From contig CACJFE010000001.1 in NCBI GenBank assembly GCA_902592655.1, forward strand, positions 124,001 through 188,000: a stretch of 64,000 bases of DNA. Reading direction: 5' to 3'. Both the position numbers and the translations under genes were made by a program. Origin of the DNA: an uncultured Pelagibacteraceae bacterium. GTDB taxonomy: Bacteria; Pseudomonadota; Alphaproteobacteria; Pelagibacterales; Pelagibacteraceae. The first letter of the stretch is position 1. Each line of letters begins with the position of its first letter. The notes under the pieces were generated by a model, which saw only the letters and a program-made list of their open reading frames with translations, was not told the DNA's origin and made no database searches. Shown one piece after another: positions 35,489-45,179 of this stretch.

Positions 35489-36958
35489 TTAGCCTTTTAA
35501 AAGTTTTTTTAGAATCTCGTTTGTTAATTGAGGGTTTGCTTTTCCACCAGATAATTTCATAACCTGTCCAACAAAAAAACCAAATAATTTTTCTTTTCCA
35601 GCTTTGTATTGATCAACTTTATCTTTATTTTTTGATAATATTTCATTAATCATCTTCTGTAATTCTTTAGGATCACTTTGCTGCTTCATTCCTTTTGACT
35701 CTATTATTTTTTTTGGATTATCTCCGCTTTCAACCATAATTTCGAAAACTTCTTTTGCTATTCTTCCTGAAATTTCTCCGGATTTAATTGCTTGAACTAA
35801 CTCTGCAAAATGTTTTGCTGATATAGGAGATTTTGATATATCAAGCCCCTTATCATTTAACATTGCAAATAAATCCCCCATCATCCAAGTTGCTGCAAGT
35901 TTTTTATCAGATAGTTTTGCAACTTCTTCGTAATATTCAGATATTTCTTTTTCTGAGACTAAAACATTTGCTTCATATGCATTTAGTCCATATTCTTTTA
36001 CAAATCTTTCTTTTTTTTTATCAGGAAGCTCCGGAAGAGATTTTTTTAAGCCATCGATTAATTTTTGTTCTAACTTTAATGGAAGAAGATCTGGATCAGG
36101 AAAATATCTATAATCATGTGCATCTTCTTTGGATCTCATTGATCTTGTTTCATTCTTTTTTGTGTCGAAAAGTCTTGTTTCTTGATCTATTTCTTTTCCA
36201 CTTTCTATTAATTCAACTTGTCTTGCAGCTTCATATTCTATTGCCATCTGCATAAATTTTATAGAATTTACGTTTTTGATTTCACATCGTGTTCCAAAAT
36301 TTTTATCGCCTTCTTTTCTTACAGATACATTTACATCTGCTCTAAGTGATCCTTCTTGCATATTTCCGTCACAGGTTCCTAAATATTTCATAATTGATCT
36401 TAATTTTTTTATGTAAGCATTAACTTCATCCGGTGATCTAAGATCTGGTTTGCTGACTATTTCCATTAAAGCAATTCCTGAACGATTTAAGTCTACGTAA
36501 GTATTAGATGGATCCATATCATGAATACTTTTACCCGCATCTTGCTCGAGATGAAGTCTCTCTATGCCAATTTCTTTTGATCCATAAGGCATATCTAATA
36601 AAACTTTGCCTTCTCCTACTATAGGATTCTTATACTGAGATATTTGATAGCCTTGGGGTAAATCTGCATAGAAATAATTTTTCCTGTCAAATACTGAGTG
36701 ATTATTTATTTTAGCATTTAAACCAAGGCCAGTTCTTACTGCTTGCTTAATACATTCTTCATTGATGACCGGTAACATTCCTGGAAAAGCAGAGTCAATC
36801 AAACTCACTTGGTTATTAGGATCAGCACCAAATTTAGTTGATGACCCAGAAAAAAGTTTAGATTTAGATAAAACTTGAGCATGAACTTCAAGCCCTATCA
36901 CAACTTCATATTTCCCTTTTTCTCCCTTAATAAAATAATCAAATTTTTCTTTGCTCAT
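35489..36958 (-). CDS. gatB: Aspartyl/glutamyl-tRNA amidotransferase subunit B
   Basis: tRNA-binding kinase/transamidase subunit converting Glu-tRNA(Gln) or Asp-tRNA(Asn) to the amide. Family motifs are [48 protein letters not shown] and the C-terminal YqeY-like tail [18 protein letters not shown] use the ATG at 36956-36958, which overlaps the gatA stop as ATGA; a GTG three codons upstream is possible. The product has 489 residues, normal length. Confidence 0.97.
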   Translation of the reverse strand: MSKEKFDYFIKGEKGKYEVVIGLEVHAQVLSKSKLFSGSSTKFGADPNNQVSLIDSAFPGMLPVINEECIKQAVRTGLGLNAKINNHSVFDRKNYFYADLPQGYQISQYKNPIVGEGKVLLDMPYGSKEIGIERLHLEQDAGKSIHDMDPSNTYVDLNRSGIALMEIVSKPDLRSPDEVNAYIKKLRSIMKYLGTCDGNMQEGSLRADVNVSVRKEGDKNFGTRCEIKNVNSIKFMQMAIEYEAARQVELIESGKEIDQETRLFDTKKNETRSMRSKEDAHDYRYFPDPDLLPLKLEQKLIDGLKKSLPELPDKKKERFVKEYGLNAYEANVLVSEKEISEYYEEVAKLSDKKLAATWMMGDLFAMLNDKGLDISKSPISAKHFAELVQAIKSGEISGRIAKEVFEIMVESGDNPKKIIESKGMKQQSDPKELQKMINEILSKNKDKVDQYKAGKEKLFGFFVGQVMKLSGGKANPQLTNEILKKLLKG

Positions 36959-38412
36959 GACCACCACTTTTTAATTTCATTTTTAAAACCACAGTTTTTT
37001 TCAAATGCATAACCAATATTAAGAATTTTTTGCTCGTCTAATGCTTTACCAATAAGCTGTAAACCTAAAGGATGACTTTGCTTATCAACACCTGCAGGCA
37101 TTGATAAAGCTGGTAGACCAGCTAAATTTACAGGTACAGTGAAAATATCATTCAAATACATAGAAACAGGATCATTTGTTTTTTCTCCAATTTTGAATGC
37201 AGAACTTGGTGTTGATGGTGTTAAAATTGCATCTATCTTTTTAAAACTATCGTCAAAATCTTTTTTAATTAGTTGTCTCACTTTTTGTGCTTTAAGATAA
37301 TAAGCATCATAATAACCTGAGGAAAGAACGTAAGTTCCAATTAATATTCTGCGTTTAACCTCATCTCCAAAACCTTCAGACCGAGTTTTTTCATACATCT
37401 CAATTAAATCTTTTCCTTGTGTTGATCTATAGCCATATCTAACTCCATCATACCTAGCTAAATTGGACGAAGCTTCAGCTGGAGCAACTATATAATAAGT
37501 AGGTAAAGCATATTTTGTATGAGGCAATGAAATGTCAATTAATTGTGCACCAAGATCTTTTAATATCTTTTTTCCTTTTTCCCATAGTTCATCAACTTCT
37601 TTAGGCATATTGTCAACACGATATTCTTTTGGAATTCCAATTTTTAAACCTTTAATATTATCTTTTAAATTTTTTGAATATTGATCTTTCTTTTTATTTA
37701 TTGAAGTAGAATCTTTTTCATCAAACCCAGACATGGCCTCTAACATAATTGCACAGTCTTTAATAGTTTTTGTCATTGGACCAGCCTGATCTAAAGAAGA
37801 TGCAAAAGCTACTATGCCCCATCTAGAACATAAACCATAAGTTGGTTTTAAACCTACTGTGCCTGTAAAAGAAGCTGGTTGTCTTATTGATCCACCTGTA
37901 TCTGTTCCAATTGTTGCTGGAGTTAAGTCAGCAGCTAAAGCAGATGAGGATCCTCCAGATGAGCCTCCAGGTACTAATTTATCCCCTACAGGATTAATTA
38001 CATTTCCATAATGACTTGTCTCATTAGAAGAACCCATTGCAAACTCATCACAATTTAATTTTCCTAAAAGAAATGATCCACTGTCCCATAAATTTTTTGT
38101 TACTGTTGACTCATAAGATGGAATAAAATTATTTAAAATGTTACTTCCAGCAGTGGTTTTTGTATTTTCTGTGCAAAATAAATCTTTTACAGCTAAAGGT
38201 ATTCCTGGAAGTAATTGATCAAAATTCGGTTTGTTGTCAAATTGTTTAGCTTTAGCTAAAGCATGTTCAAATGTTGTAGTAACAAATGCATTTAACTTTT
38301 TTGCGCTTTCAATATTTTTTATATATGCTTTAGTTAAATCTGTAGAGGATACTTTTTTCGTTTTTACGTTTTCTATAATTTCATTTAGACTTTGATTTGT
38401 AATATCAGTCAT
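36955..38412 (-). CDS. gatA: Aspartyl/glutamyl-tRNA amidotransferase subunit A
   Basis: Amidase that releases ammonia from glutamine for the GatCAB complex. The 485 residues contain the Ser-cis-Ser-Lys triad regions: [19 protein letters not shown] (Lys), [16 protein letters not shown] and [13 protein letters not shown] (serines). It shares one base with gatC and four with gatB, giving an uninterrupted gatCAB operon. Confidence 0.98.
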   Translation of the reverse strand: MTDITNQSLNEIIENVKTKKVSSTDLTKAYIKNIESAKKLNAFVTTTFEHALAKAKQFDNKPNFDQLLPGIPLAVKDLFCTENTKTTAGSNILNNFIPSYESTVTKNLWDSGSFLLGKLNCDEFAMGSSNETSHYGNVINPVGDKLVPGGSSGGSSSALAADLTPATIGTDTGGSIRQPASFTGTVGLKPTYGLCSRWGIVAFASSLDQAGPMTKTIKDCAIMLEAMSGFDEKDSTSINKKKDQYSKNLKDNIKGLKIGIPKEYRVDNMPKEVDELWEKGKKILKDLGAQLIDISLPHTKYALPTYYIVAPAEASSNLARYDGVRYGYRSTQGKDLIEMYEKTRSEGFGDEVKRRILIGTYVLSSGYYDAYYLKAQKVRQLIKKDFDDSFKKIDAILTPSTPSSAFKIGEKTNDPVSMYLNDIFTVPVNLAGLPALSMPAGVDKQSHPLGLQLIGKALDEQKILNIGYAFEKNCGFKNEIKKWWS

Positions 38413-38699
38413 TACTCTACCACCTTAGGTACTACAAAAAATTCTTCATTTGCTTTAGGTGAATTTTTCAGAATTTTCTCTCTTATCTTACCATCACTAA
38501 TTTCATCTTTTCTCGATCTTAATGAGTGATTAAGTATAGAAGTTAATGGTTCAACTTTATCTGTATTTAGTTCATTTAATTGCTCTATAAACTTAAAAAT
38601 AGAGTTTAAATCTTTTGTTAGGCTTTCTACTTTAGCCTCATCGACTGATATTCGAGCTAATTTTGCAACATGTTTAATTTTTTCTTTATCTAGAGACAT
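38412..38699 (-). CDS. gatC: Aspartyl/glutamyl-tRNA amidotransferase subunit C
   Basis: Small stabilising subunit that wraps the GatA-GatB interface. The 95 residues have the expected helix [27 protein letters not shown] and [19 protein letters not shown]. First gene of gatCAB, divergent from ruvX across 52 bases that contain palindromic sequence. Confidence 0.96.
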   Translation of the reverse strand: MSLDKEKIKHVAKLARISVDEAKVESLTKDLNSIFKFIEQLNELNTDKVEPLTSILNHSLRSRKDEISDGKIREKILKNSPKANEEFFVVPKVVE

Positions 38700-38739
38700 T
38701 TGTGAAATAAGTTAACTTAAATGTGTTTTTATCACAAAT
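38698..38739. repeat. Nested palindromes between gatC and ruvX
   Basis: An outer 8-base inverted repeat, ATTTGTGA (38698-38705) and TCACAAAT (38732-38739), encloses a perfect 12-base palindrome TAAGTTAACTTA (38708-38719). It covers most of the gap between two divergent starts. It could bind a regulator of both genes, but AT-rich DNA produces palindromes easily. Confidence 0.4.
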
Positions 38740-38751
38740 TAGGTAAATTTC

Positions 38752-39216
38752 ATGCTTGATATTGAAGAATTTAAGAAAAAACTCGATAAAAAGTCTAGGT
38801 TAATGGGAATTGACCCAGGTAGAAAACGTGTTGGTATAGCCATTTCTGATGAAAATAAAATTATTGCCACTCCTCATACAACTTTAATTAAAAATAAATA
38901 TTCTGAGTTTCTTAAAGAAATTACAAAGATTTTTAACGAAAATCAGATTAAAGGTATAGTTGTTGGCAATCCAATCAATATGGACGGGTCATCTAGTCAA
39001 TCGTCTCAATCAGCTAAAGATTTAGCTATTAATCTATCAAAAGATGTTACTGAAAATGTCACTTTATGGGATGAAAGATTATCAAGTCAGGGAGCGTTTA
39101 ATTTATCCAATGATTTAGCATCAAACACGTCAAAAAAGATAAGCAAATTAGATGAGAATTCTGCACAATTTATTCTTCAAGGAGCTTTGGACTATTTAAC
39201 TAAAGAAAATACTTGA
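38752..39216 (+). CDS. ruvX: RuvX/YqgF family RNase H-like nuclease
   Basis: RNase-H-fold protein implicated in 16S rRNA 5' processing and proposed as a Holliday-junction resolvase. The 154 residues have LMGIDPGRKRVGIAISDE with the first catalytic Asp, GIVVGNPINMDGSSS and VTLWDERLSSQGA with the later acidic residues. It starts the plus-strand run ruvX-pyrB-pyrC-like-plsY-topA-ridA. Confidence 0.94.
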   Translation: MLDIEEFKKKLDKKSRLMGIDPGRKRVGIAISDENKIIATPHTTLIKNKYSEFLKEITKIFNENQIKGIVVGNPINMDGSSSQSSQSAKDLAINLSKDVTENVTLWDERLSSQGAFNLSNDLASNTSKKISKLDENSAQFILQGALDYLTKENT

Positions 39217-39251
39217 TCTGATACTATAAAACGCCTATAGAGTTGATTTTA

Positions 39252-40196
39252 ATGGCAGTTAAGAAAAACAATACAGCTATTAAAAACTCTCCCAAACATC
39301 TTCTTGGTATTCAAAACCTTTCAATATTAGAAGCTAAAGCAATATTAGACGAAGCAAAAAAATTTATTGAATTAAACAGAAGTAGCTCAAAAAAATTAGA
39401 TATTCTTAGAGGAAAAACTCAAATTAATTTATTTTTTGAACCATCCACAAGAACTCAAAGTTCGTTTGACCTAGCAGGTAAAAGATTAGGTGCAGATGTA
39501 ATGTCTATGAACATGGACAACTCAGCACTTAAAAAAGGTGAAACTTTAATTGATACGGCAATGACTTTAAACGCAATGCACCCCGACTTAATTGTAATTA
39601 GACATCAAGACTCTGGTGCGCCAAATTTATTATCTCAAAAAGTTAATTGTGCAGTTATTAATGCTGGTGATGGAAGAAGAGAACACCCTACTCAAGCTTT
39701 ACTTGACGCTTTAACAATAATTAACAGAAAAGGTAAAATTGAAGGACTTAAAATAGCAATTTGTGGTGACATACTTCACTCAAGAGTAGCTAGATCAAAT
39801 ATTTATTTAATGAACATGTTGGGTGCTGAAGTAAATGTCATAGCACCAAAAACTTTAATGCCAAAATCAATTGATAGGATGGGAGTTAAGGCTTTTACAG
39901 ATATGAGGAAAGGTCTCGAAGGTTGTGACATTGTAATGATGTTAAGATTGCAAAATGAAAGAATGCAAGGTTCATTCTTACCTTCAAAAAGAGAATATTA
40001 TGAATTTTACGGTTTAACCCCAGAGAAATTAAAATTTGCAAAAAAAGATGCACTGATTATGCATCCTGGTCCAATGAATAGAGGAGTAGAAATAGATACA
40101 AAGCTTGCAGACGACATAAACGTTAGTTTAGTAAAAGAGCAAGTTGAATTAGGTGTAGCAGTAAGAATGGCTTGTTTAAAAAAGTATTGTAAATAA
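39252..40196 (+). CDS. pyrB: Aspartate carbamoyltransferase catalytic subunit
   Basis: Condenses carbamoyl phosphate with aspartate in pyrimidine synthesis. The 314 residues contain the carbamoyl-phosphate loop [20 protein letters not shown], the lysine-bearing [25 protein letters not shown] and [12 protein letters not shown] chose the ATG at 39252; a TTG three codons earlier is less likely. It ends directly against the pyrC-like start, so the two are coupled. Confidence 0.97.
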   Translation: MAVKKNNTAIKNSPKHLLGIQNLSILEAKAILDEAKKFIELNRSSSKKLDILRGKTQINLFFEPSTRTQSSFDLAGKRLGADVMSMNMDNSALKKGETLIDTAMTLNAMHPDLIVIRHQDSGAPNLLSQKVNCAVINAGDGRREHPTQALLDALTIINRKGKIEGLKIAICGDILHSRVARSNIYLMNMLGAEVNVIAPKTLMPKSIDRMGVKAFTDMRKGLEGCDIVMMLRLQNERMQGSFLPSKREYYEFYGLTPEKLKFAKKDALIMHPGPMNRGVEIDTKLADDINVSLVKEQVELGVAVRMACLKKYCK

Positions 40197-41486
40197 ATGA
40201 AAGAAATAATTTTTATTAATGCAAGAATTATAGATCCATCACAAAATATGGATGAGAATGGCTCTTTACTATTAAACGAAAAAGGAAAAGTAAAAGCTAT
40301 AGGAAAAGATGTAAAAAAAACTGACGCTAAGAAAGATGCTGAGGTAATTGATTTAAAAGGCAATGTTTTAATTCCAGGTTTAGTAGACATGAAAGCTTTT
40401 GTAGGTGAGCCAGGATATGAATATAAGGAAAACTTTAGAACTCTTAGCCAAGCTGCTTTAGCTGGAGGGGTTACATCTATAGTTACTATGCCAAATACAA
40501 AACCCATTATCGATAACGTTTCAATGGTTGATTTCATTATTAGAAGAGGAAGAGACAAAGCCAATGTAAACCTATTTCCCTGCGCTTCAATAACCAAACA
40601 ATGCGAAGGTAAATTAATGACTGAGTTTGGTTTACTCTCTGGGAGAGGAATAATTGGCTTTAGCGATGTAAATAGAACTATTCAAAATACAGAGCTAATG
40701 TCTAGAATAATGGATTATGCATCTGATATTGGGGTTTTAATAATGCAACATGCGGAAGACTATGAGCTGTCAAAAAACGCTTGCATCAACGACGGAGAGG
40801 TAGCCACAAGACTTGGGTTACAAGGTGTATCAGCTTTAGCTGAAAAAATAATAATCGAAAGAGACTTAAGTTTGCTAAGTGAATATCCTTGTAGATATCA
40901 TATCAATCAGATTTCATCTAAACAATCCTTAGATGTTATTAGAAAAAATAAAAATAATGGTAAAAAATTTAGCGTAGGTGTTTCAATAAATAATTTATCA
41001 CTAAATGAGAATGACATTGGTGAATTTAAAACTTTTTTAAAATTATCTCCACCACTTAGACTTGAAGACGATAGATTATCACTTGTTAAAGGTATCAAGG
41101 ATGGATTAATAGATGTAATTGTTTCAGATCATTTGCCTGAAGATGAAGAAAGCAAAAGATTACCATTTGCGCAAGCAGCTACCGGCGCTATTGGTGTAGA
41201 GACCCTTCTGCCTCTTTCATTAGAAATGTATCATAATGAATCACTTCCTTTGAATAAAATAATAGAAACCTTAACCATTAACCCTGCTAAAATATTAAAC
41301 ATAAAAAAAGGAACTTTAAAAAAAGGGTCAGATGGAGATATTTGTGTCTTTGATTTAGAAGCTCCATGGAAAGTAGATGCTGATAAATTGAAATCAAAAT
41401 CAAAAAATACGGCAATAGAAAATAGAAATCTTCAAGGAAAGATTTTAATGACTTATCTTAACGGCGAACTAGTTTACTCAAACTAA
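40197..41486 (+). CDS. Dihydroorotase-like protein, probably catalytically inactive
   Basis: A 429-residue amidohydrolase-fold protein clearly related to class I dihydroorotase (LIPGLVDM, EPGYEYKENFRTL, GGVTSIVTMPNTKPIID, LKLSPPLR). The metal-binding HxH and substrate arginine are replaced: the motif reads DMKAFVGEPG instead of DxHxHxREPG, and the late DHxPH region reads SDHLPED. Such PyrC'/PyrX proteins next to pyrB act as structural partners of aspartate transcarbamoylase in other bacteria. True dihydroorotase activity would then come from another gene outside this window. Confidence 0.88.
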   Translation: MKEIIFINARIIDPSQNMDENGSLLLNEKGKVKAIGKDVKKTDAKKDAEVIDLKGNVLIPGLVDMKAFVGEPGYEYKENFRTLSQAALAGGVTSIVTMPNTKPIIDNVSMVDFIIRRGRDKANVNLFPCASITKQCEGKLMTEFGLLSGRGIIGFSDVNRTIQNTELMSRIMDYASDIGVLIMQHAEDYELSKNACINDGEVATRLGLQGVSALAEKIIIERDLSLLSEYPCRYHINQISSKQSLDVIRKNKNNGKKFSVGVSINNLSLNENDIGEFKTFLKLSPPLRLEDDRLSLVKGIKDGLIDVIVSDHLPEDEESKRLPFAQAATGAIGVETLLPLSLEMYHNESLPLNKIIETLTINPAKILNIKKGTLKKGSDGDICVFDLEAPWKVDADKLKSKSKNTAIENRNLQGKILMTYLNGELVYSN

Positions 41487-42064
41487 TGGATATAAATTTA
41501 ATAATAGTTGCAGTGTACTCCTATTTATTAGGGTCAATTCCTTTTGGATTAGTTTTAACAAAAATTTTTTTAAAAAAAGATATTAGAGAGATAGGGTCTG
41601 GAAATATTGGAACTACAAACGTTTTAAGAACTGGAAAAAAATCTCTAGCAGTTGCTACCCTTATGCTTGACTTGTTAAAAGGATATTTTTCTATAGTCAT
41701 AACATTTACTTATTTTGAAAATCTAATTTCATATTCTGCTTTGATTTGTTTTATTGGTCATATTTTTCCGGTTTGGTTAAAATTTAAAGGAGGCAAAGGA
41801 GTTGCGACTTACCTAGGTGTCATATTAGCACTTTCATATAAATTTTTTCTAATTTTTGGAATTACTTGGCTTGTTTTATCTTTTTTATTTAGATACGCAT
41901 CATTATCTTCGATCATTTCATCTCTAATTGTTTTTGTTTATTCATATTTTTTTATTAATAATTTTTCTTTAATACTTTTTATTTTTTTCGTAATTATCAT
42001 TTACACACATCGAGAAAATATAGTTCGATTAAAAAATTCTGAAGAAAGTAAAATTAAGTTATAA
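41486..42064 (+). CDS. plsY: Acyl-phosphate glycerol-3-phosphate acyltransferase PlsY
   Basis: Inner-membrane enzyme using the acyl-phosphate from PlsX to make lysophosphatidate. The 192 residues form several membrane helices with YLLGSIPFGLVL, GSGNIGTTNVLRTG and WLKFKGGKGVATYLG, the three conserved motifs. The ATG shares one base with the preceding stop. dprA, usually next in alphaproteobacteria, is absent and topA follows. Confidence 0.95.
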   Translation: MDINLIIVAVYSYLLGSIPFGLVLTKIFLKKDIREIGSGNIGTTNVLRTGKKSLAVATLMLDLLKGYFSIVITFTYFENLISYSALICFIGHIFPVWLKFKGGKGVATYLGVILALSYKFFLIFGITWLVLSFLFRYASLSSIISSLIVFVYSYFFINNFSLILFIFFVIIIYTHRENIVRLKNSEESKIKL

Positions 42065-42096
42065 GTGCTGTCTTTTCTAGTTTTTAAATAATAAAT

Positions 42097-42130
42097 TTGA
42101 CAAATTCGTTTAATTTTGAAAATAAACGAA
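42097..42130 (+). promoter_or_regulatory. Candidate topA promoter with overlapping inverted repeat
   Basis: A consensus -35 TTGACA (42097-42102) precedes AAATAA (42120-42125) by 17 bases. TTCGTTTA (42105-42112) and TAAACGAA (42123-42130) form a perfect 8-base inverted repeat ending just before the topA ATG at 42133. The predicted start of transcription falls at the start codon itself. The -10 match is weak. Confidence 0.42.
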
Positions 42131-42132
42131 TA

Positions 42133-44718
42133 ATGAATTTAGTAATTGTTGAAAGTCCAGCAAAAGCAAAAACAATAAATAAATATTTAGGTAAAGATTA
42201 TTTAGTATTAGCTAGTTATGGACACATAAGAGATCTACCTTCCAAAAATGGATCTGTAGATCCTGAAAATAAATTTCAAATGGAATGGGAAATAGATTCC
42301 TTTTCAAAAAAATATTTAAAAGAAATTACGAATGCTGCTGAAGACTCTGATAAAATTATTCTAGCTACGGACCCTGATCGTGAGGGTGAAGCTATCGCAT
42401 GGCATGTTAAAGAAGTTTTAGATAAAAAAAAATTATTAAAAGATAAACACCTAGAACGTGTTGTTTTTAATGAGATTACAAAGAAAGCAATTCTAGATGC
42501 TATTAAAAATCCCAGAGAAATTCATTTACCTTTAGTCGAAGCTTATCTAGCACGAAGAGCTTTGGACTATCTTGTGGGGTTTAATATCTCACCAATCCTT
42601 TGGACAAAATTACCTGGATCAAAATCTGCAGGAAGAGTTCAATCTGTAGCCTTGAAGCTTATAACTGAAAGAGAAAAGGAAATAGAATTATTTAAACCAG
42701 AAGAATACTGGACACTTACATCGGACTTTACGAACAAAGATAATAAAAATATTTTCTCAAAATTAAGTTTATTTAATGGAGACAAAATTGAAAAATTTTC
42801 TTTCAAAAACAAAGAGGAAATACAAAAAGCAGTTGATGTAATCAATAAATCAAAATTTAAAATTGCTGATGTAAATACTAAAGTATTTAGACGAAACCCC
42901 TTAGCTCCTTTTACAACATCAACTTTGCAACAAACTGCTTCGGGACGATTTGGTTTTGGAGCTTCCAGAACAATGCAAATTGCACAACGACTTTATCAAG
43001 GAGTAGATATCGAGGGTGAAACCACTGGATTAATTACTTATATGAGAACTGACGGAACTAATATTTCAAAAGAAGCAATTGATGACTTTAGAAAATTCAT
43101 TGCTGATGATTATGGTGATAAATATTTACCAGACGCTCCAAATAGTTATACGGGGAAGAAAGCTAAGAATGCTCAGGAAGCTCATGAGGCAATAAGGCCA
43201 ACTAATATAAGCAGGAAACCTTCTGATATTAAAAAATATGTAAATGCAGATCAATTTAAACTCTATGAATTAATTTGGAGTAGAGCCTTATCATCTCAAA
43301 TGACTCCAGCAGAGTTTGATAGAAATACGATAATTATTTCTTCGAACGATAATAAGATTAATTTTAGAGCTAGTGGCTCTGTCATAAAATTTGATGGGTT
43401 TCTTAAAGTGTATCAAGTTCAGGAAACTGACGAAGATGCAAAAAATATTTTGCCTGAGGTCAAAGTTGGAGAAGAAATAAGTATACTTAAGCTTAATGAT
43501 GAACAACACTTCACAGATCCACCACCTCGATACTCTGAGGCTAGTTTAGTTAAAAAGATGGAGGAATTAGGCATAGGGAGACCCTCTACTTATGCTAGCA
43601 TTATCTCAGTATTATCAACGAGAAATTATGTCGAATTAATTAATAAAAGGTTTAATCCGACTGATAGAGGTAAGCTAATTTCAGCTTTTTTAGAGAAATT
43701 ATTCTCTAAATACGTGGATTATAATTTCACTGCAGACCTAGAAAACCAGCTAGATGAAATAACTAGTGGTAAAATTGAATGGGTTCAAGTTTTAGATAAT
43801 TTTTGGAAAGATTTTTACGAAAATGTTGGAAAAGTTAAAGAAAAGAGAACTAGAGAAGTATTAGACTTATTAAATGAAAGTTTAGGAGCTTTAATATTTG
43901 AAAGAAATAATGATGGTAACATTGATAGAAGTTGCAAATTATATAACAAAACATGTGTTTCTGGTGAAGGAACATTAAGTTTAAAAAATAGTTTTAGAGG
44001 AGGAGCTTTTATAGGTTGTTCAAATTATCCGGAGTGTAAATTTACTAGACCTTTATCTAAAGCTAAAGCTGCAGCTCAATATAATTTAGCTGAGCCTAAA
44101 TTACTGGGTCAAAACGATAAAGGTAAAGATATATATTTAAAGAATGGTAGATTTGGCCCCTACTTGCAATATGAAAAAGAAAAAGAAGAATTAGAAACAA
44201 AAAAGAAAAAAGGTAGAAAGAAAAAAAATGAGAATGAGCATCTGAAAAATGTATCAATTCCAAAAGGTATTGATGTTGACAGTGTTGATTTAGACAAAGC
44301 AAAATATTTATGCTCACTCCCTAAAGTATTAGGACAACATCCAGAAAATAAACAAGATATAACATTAAATTCTGGGAGATTTGGTCCTTATCTTAAGTGT
44401 GAAAATAAATCAGCAAGACTTGAAAATGTGGAAGATCTTTTTTCAATTGGTTTAAATAGAGCCATTACATTAATTGCTGAAGCAAAACCAGGTCGAATAT
44501 CATCCTCATTAATAAAAGATCTTGGAGAACACCCAGAGGATAAAAAACCAGTAAGAATTATGAAAGGTCAGTACGGTCCTTATATAAAATATAAATCTTT
44601 AAACGCCACAATTCCAGAAGAGAAAGATCCAAATGAGTTAACTATGGAAGAGGCTTTAATTTTAATAGAAAAAAGAAGAGAATACGATAAAGCTAAAAAA
44701 AAAGGTAAAAGAAAATGA
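42133..44718 (+). CDS. topA: DNA topoisomerase I
   Basis: Relaxes negative supercoils through a phosphotyrosine link. The 861 residues start MNLVIVESPAKAKTINKYLG (Toprim), with ATDPDREGEAIAWH, AGRVQSVALKL and the catalytic tyrosine Y303 in LITYMRTDGTN. The C-terminal part has one zinc ribbon (CSNYPEC) and three topo repeats (RFGPYL, RFGPYL, QYGPYI) before a Lys-rich tail. I chose the ATG at 42133; the open frame extends to a TTG at 42097 without homology. Confidence 0.97.
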   Translation: MNLVIVESPAKAKTINKYLGKDYLVLASYGHIRDLPSKNGSVDPENKFQMEWEIDSFSKKYLKEITNAAEDSDKIILATDPDREGEAIAWHVKEVLDKKKLLKDKHLERVVFNEITKKAILDAIKNPREIHLPLVEAYLARRALDYLVGFNISPILWTKLPGSKSAGRVQSVALKLITEREKEIELFKPEEYWTLTSDFTNKDNKNIFSKLSLFNGDKIEKFSFKNKEEIQKAVDVINKSKFKIADVNTKVFRRNPLAPFTTSTLQQTASGRFGFGASRTMQIAQRLYQGVDIEGETTGLITYMRTDGTNISKEAIDDFRKFIADDYGDKYLPDAPNSYTGKKAKNAQEAHEAIRPTNISRKPSDIKKYVNADQFKLYELIWSRALSSQMTPAEFDRNTIIISSNDNKINFRASGSVIKFDGFLKVYQVQETDEDAKNILPEVKVGEEISILKLNDEQHFTDPPPRYSEASLVKKMEELGIGRPSTYASIISVLSTRNYVELINKRFNPTDRGKLISAFLEKLFSKYVDYNFTADLENQLDEITSGKIEWVQVLDNFWKDFYENVGKVKEKRTREVLDLLNESLGALIFERNNDGNIDRSCKLYNKTCVSGEGTLSLKNSFRGGAFIGCSNYPECKFTRPLSKAKAAAQYNLAEPKLLGQNDKGKDIYLKNGRFGPYLQYEKEKEELETKKKKGRKKKNENEHLKNVSIPKGIDVDSVDLDKAKYLCSLPKVLGQHPENKQDITLNSGRFGPYLKCENKSARLENVEDLFSIGLNRAITLIAEAKPGRISSSLIKDLGEHPEDKKPVRIMKGQYGPYIKYKSLNATIPEEKDPNELTMEEALILIEKRREYDKAKKKGKRK

Positions 44719-45179
44719 GCAAGATTGAAAATAGAATTAAAGAGTTAAATATTAAATTACCAGATCCCAAACCACCAGTTGGAGTTTACGTCGCAACTAA
44801 AATTGTTGGAAATTTACTTTTCATTTCCGGACAAATCTCAGCAGATGAAAATTTAAATTTAATAAAAGGTAAAGTTGGAGAAGAATTAACTTTAGATCAA
44901 GCTTATAAGGCAGCAGAACGATGTGGTTTAAGCCTTTTAGCACATGCAAAAAAAGCTTGCGATGGTGATTTAGAAAAAATTAAATCTTGTGTAAAATTAA
45001 CAGGATATGTGAATTCTTCAAATAATTTTACTGATCAACCAAAAGTAATCAATGGTGCATCAGACATTATAGTAAAAATTCTTGGCGATAAAGGGATGCA
45101 CACAAGGGCCGCGGTAAGTGTAAACAGTCTACCTTTAGGAGTAGCTGTAGAAGTTGATGGAGTTTTTGAAATTAATTAG
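44715..45179 (+). CDS. RidA/YjgF family protein
   Basis: A 154-residue member of the YjgF/YER057c/UK114 family, some of which deaminate reactive enamine/imine intermediates. NLLFISGQISADENLNLIKG, KVGEELTLDQAYKAAERC, SCVKLTGYVNSSNNF and HTRAAVSVNSLPLGVAVEV are seen. It has the longer form with an N-terminal helix and may not share the RidA activity. It overlaps topA by 4 and the converging ugd by 8 bases. Confidence 0.9.
   Translation: MSKIENRIKELNIKLPDPKPPVGVYVATKIVGNLLFISGQISADENLNLIKGKVGEELTLDQAYKAAERCGLSLLAHAKKACDGDLEKIKSCVKLTGYVNSSNNFTDQPKVINGASDIIVKILGDKGMHTRAAVSVNSLPLGVAVEVDGVFEIN

Noticed and set aside
42097-42132. TTG start extending TopA by 12 residues
   Set aside because: The extension covers the candidate promoter and inverted repeat, and the family start MNLVIVESPAKAKT begins at the ATG at 42133.
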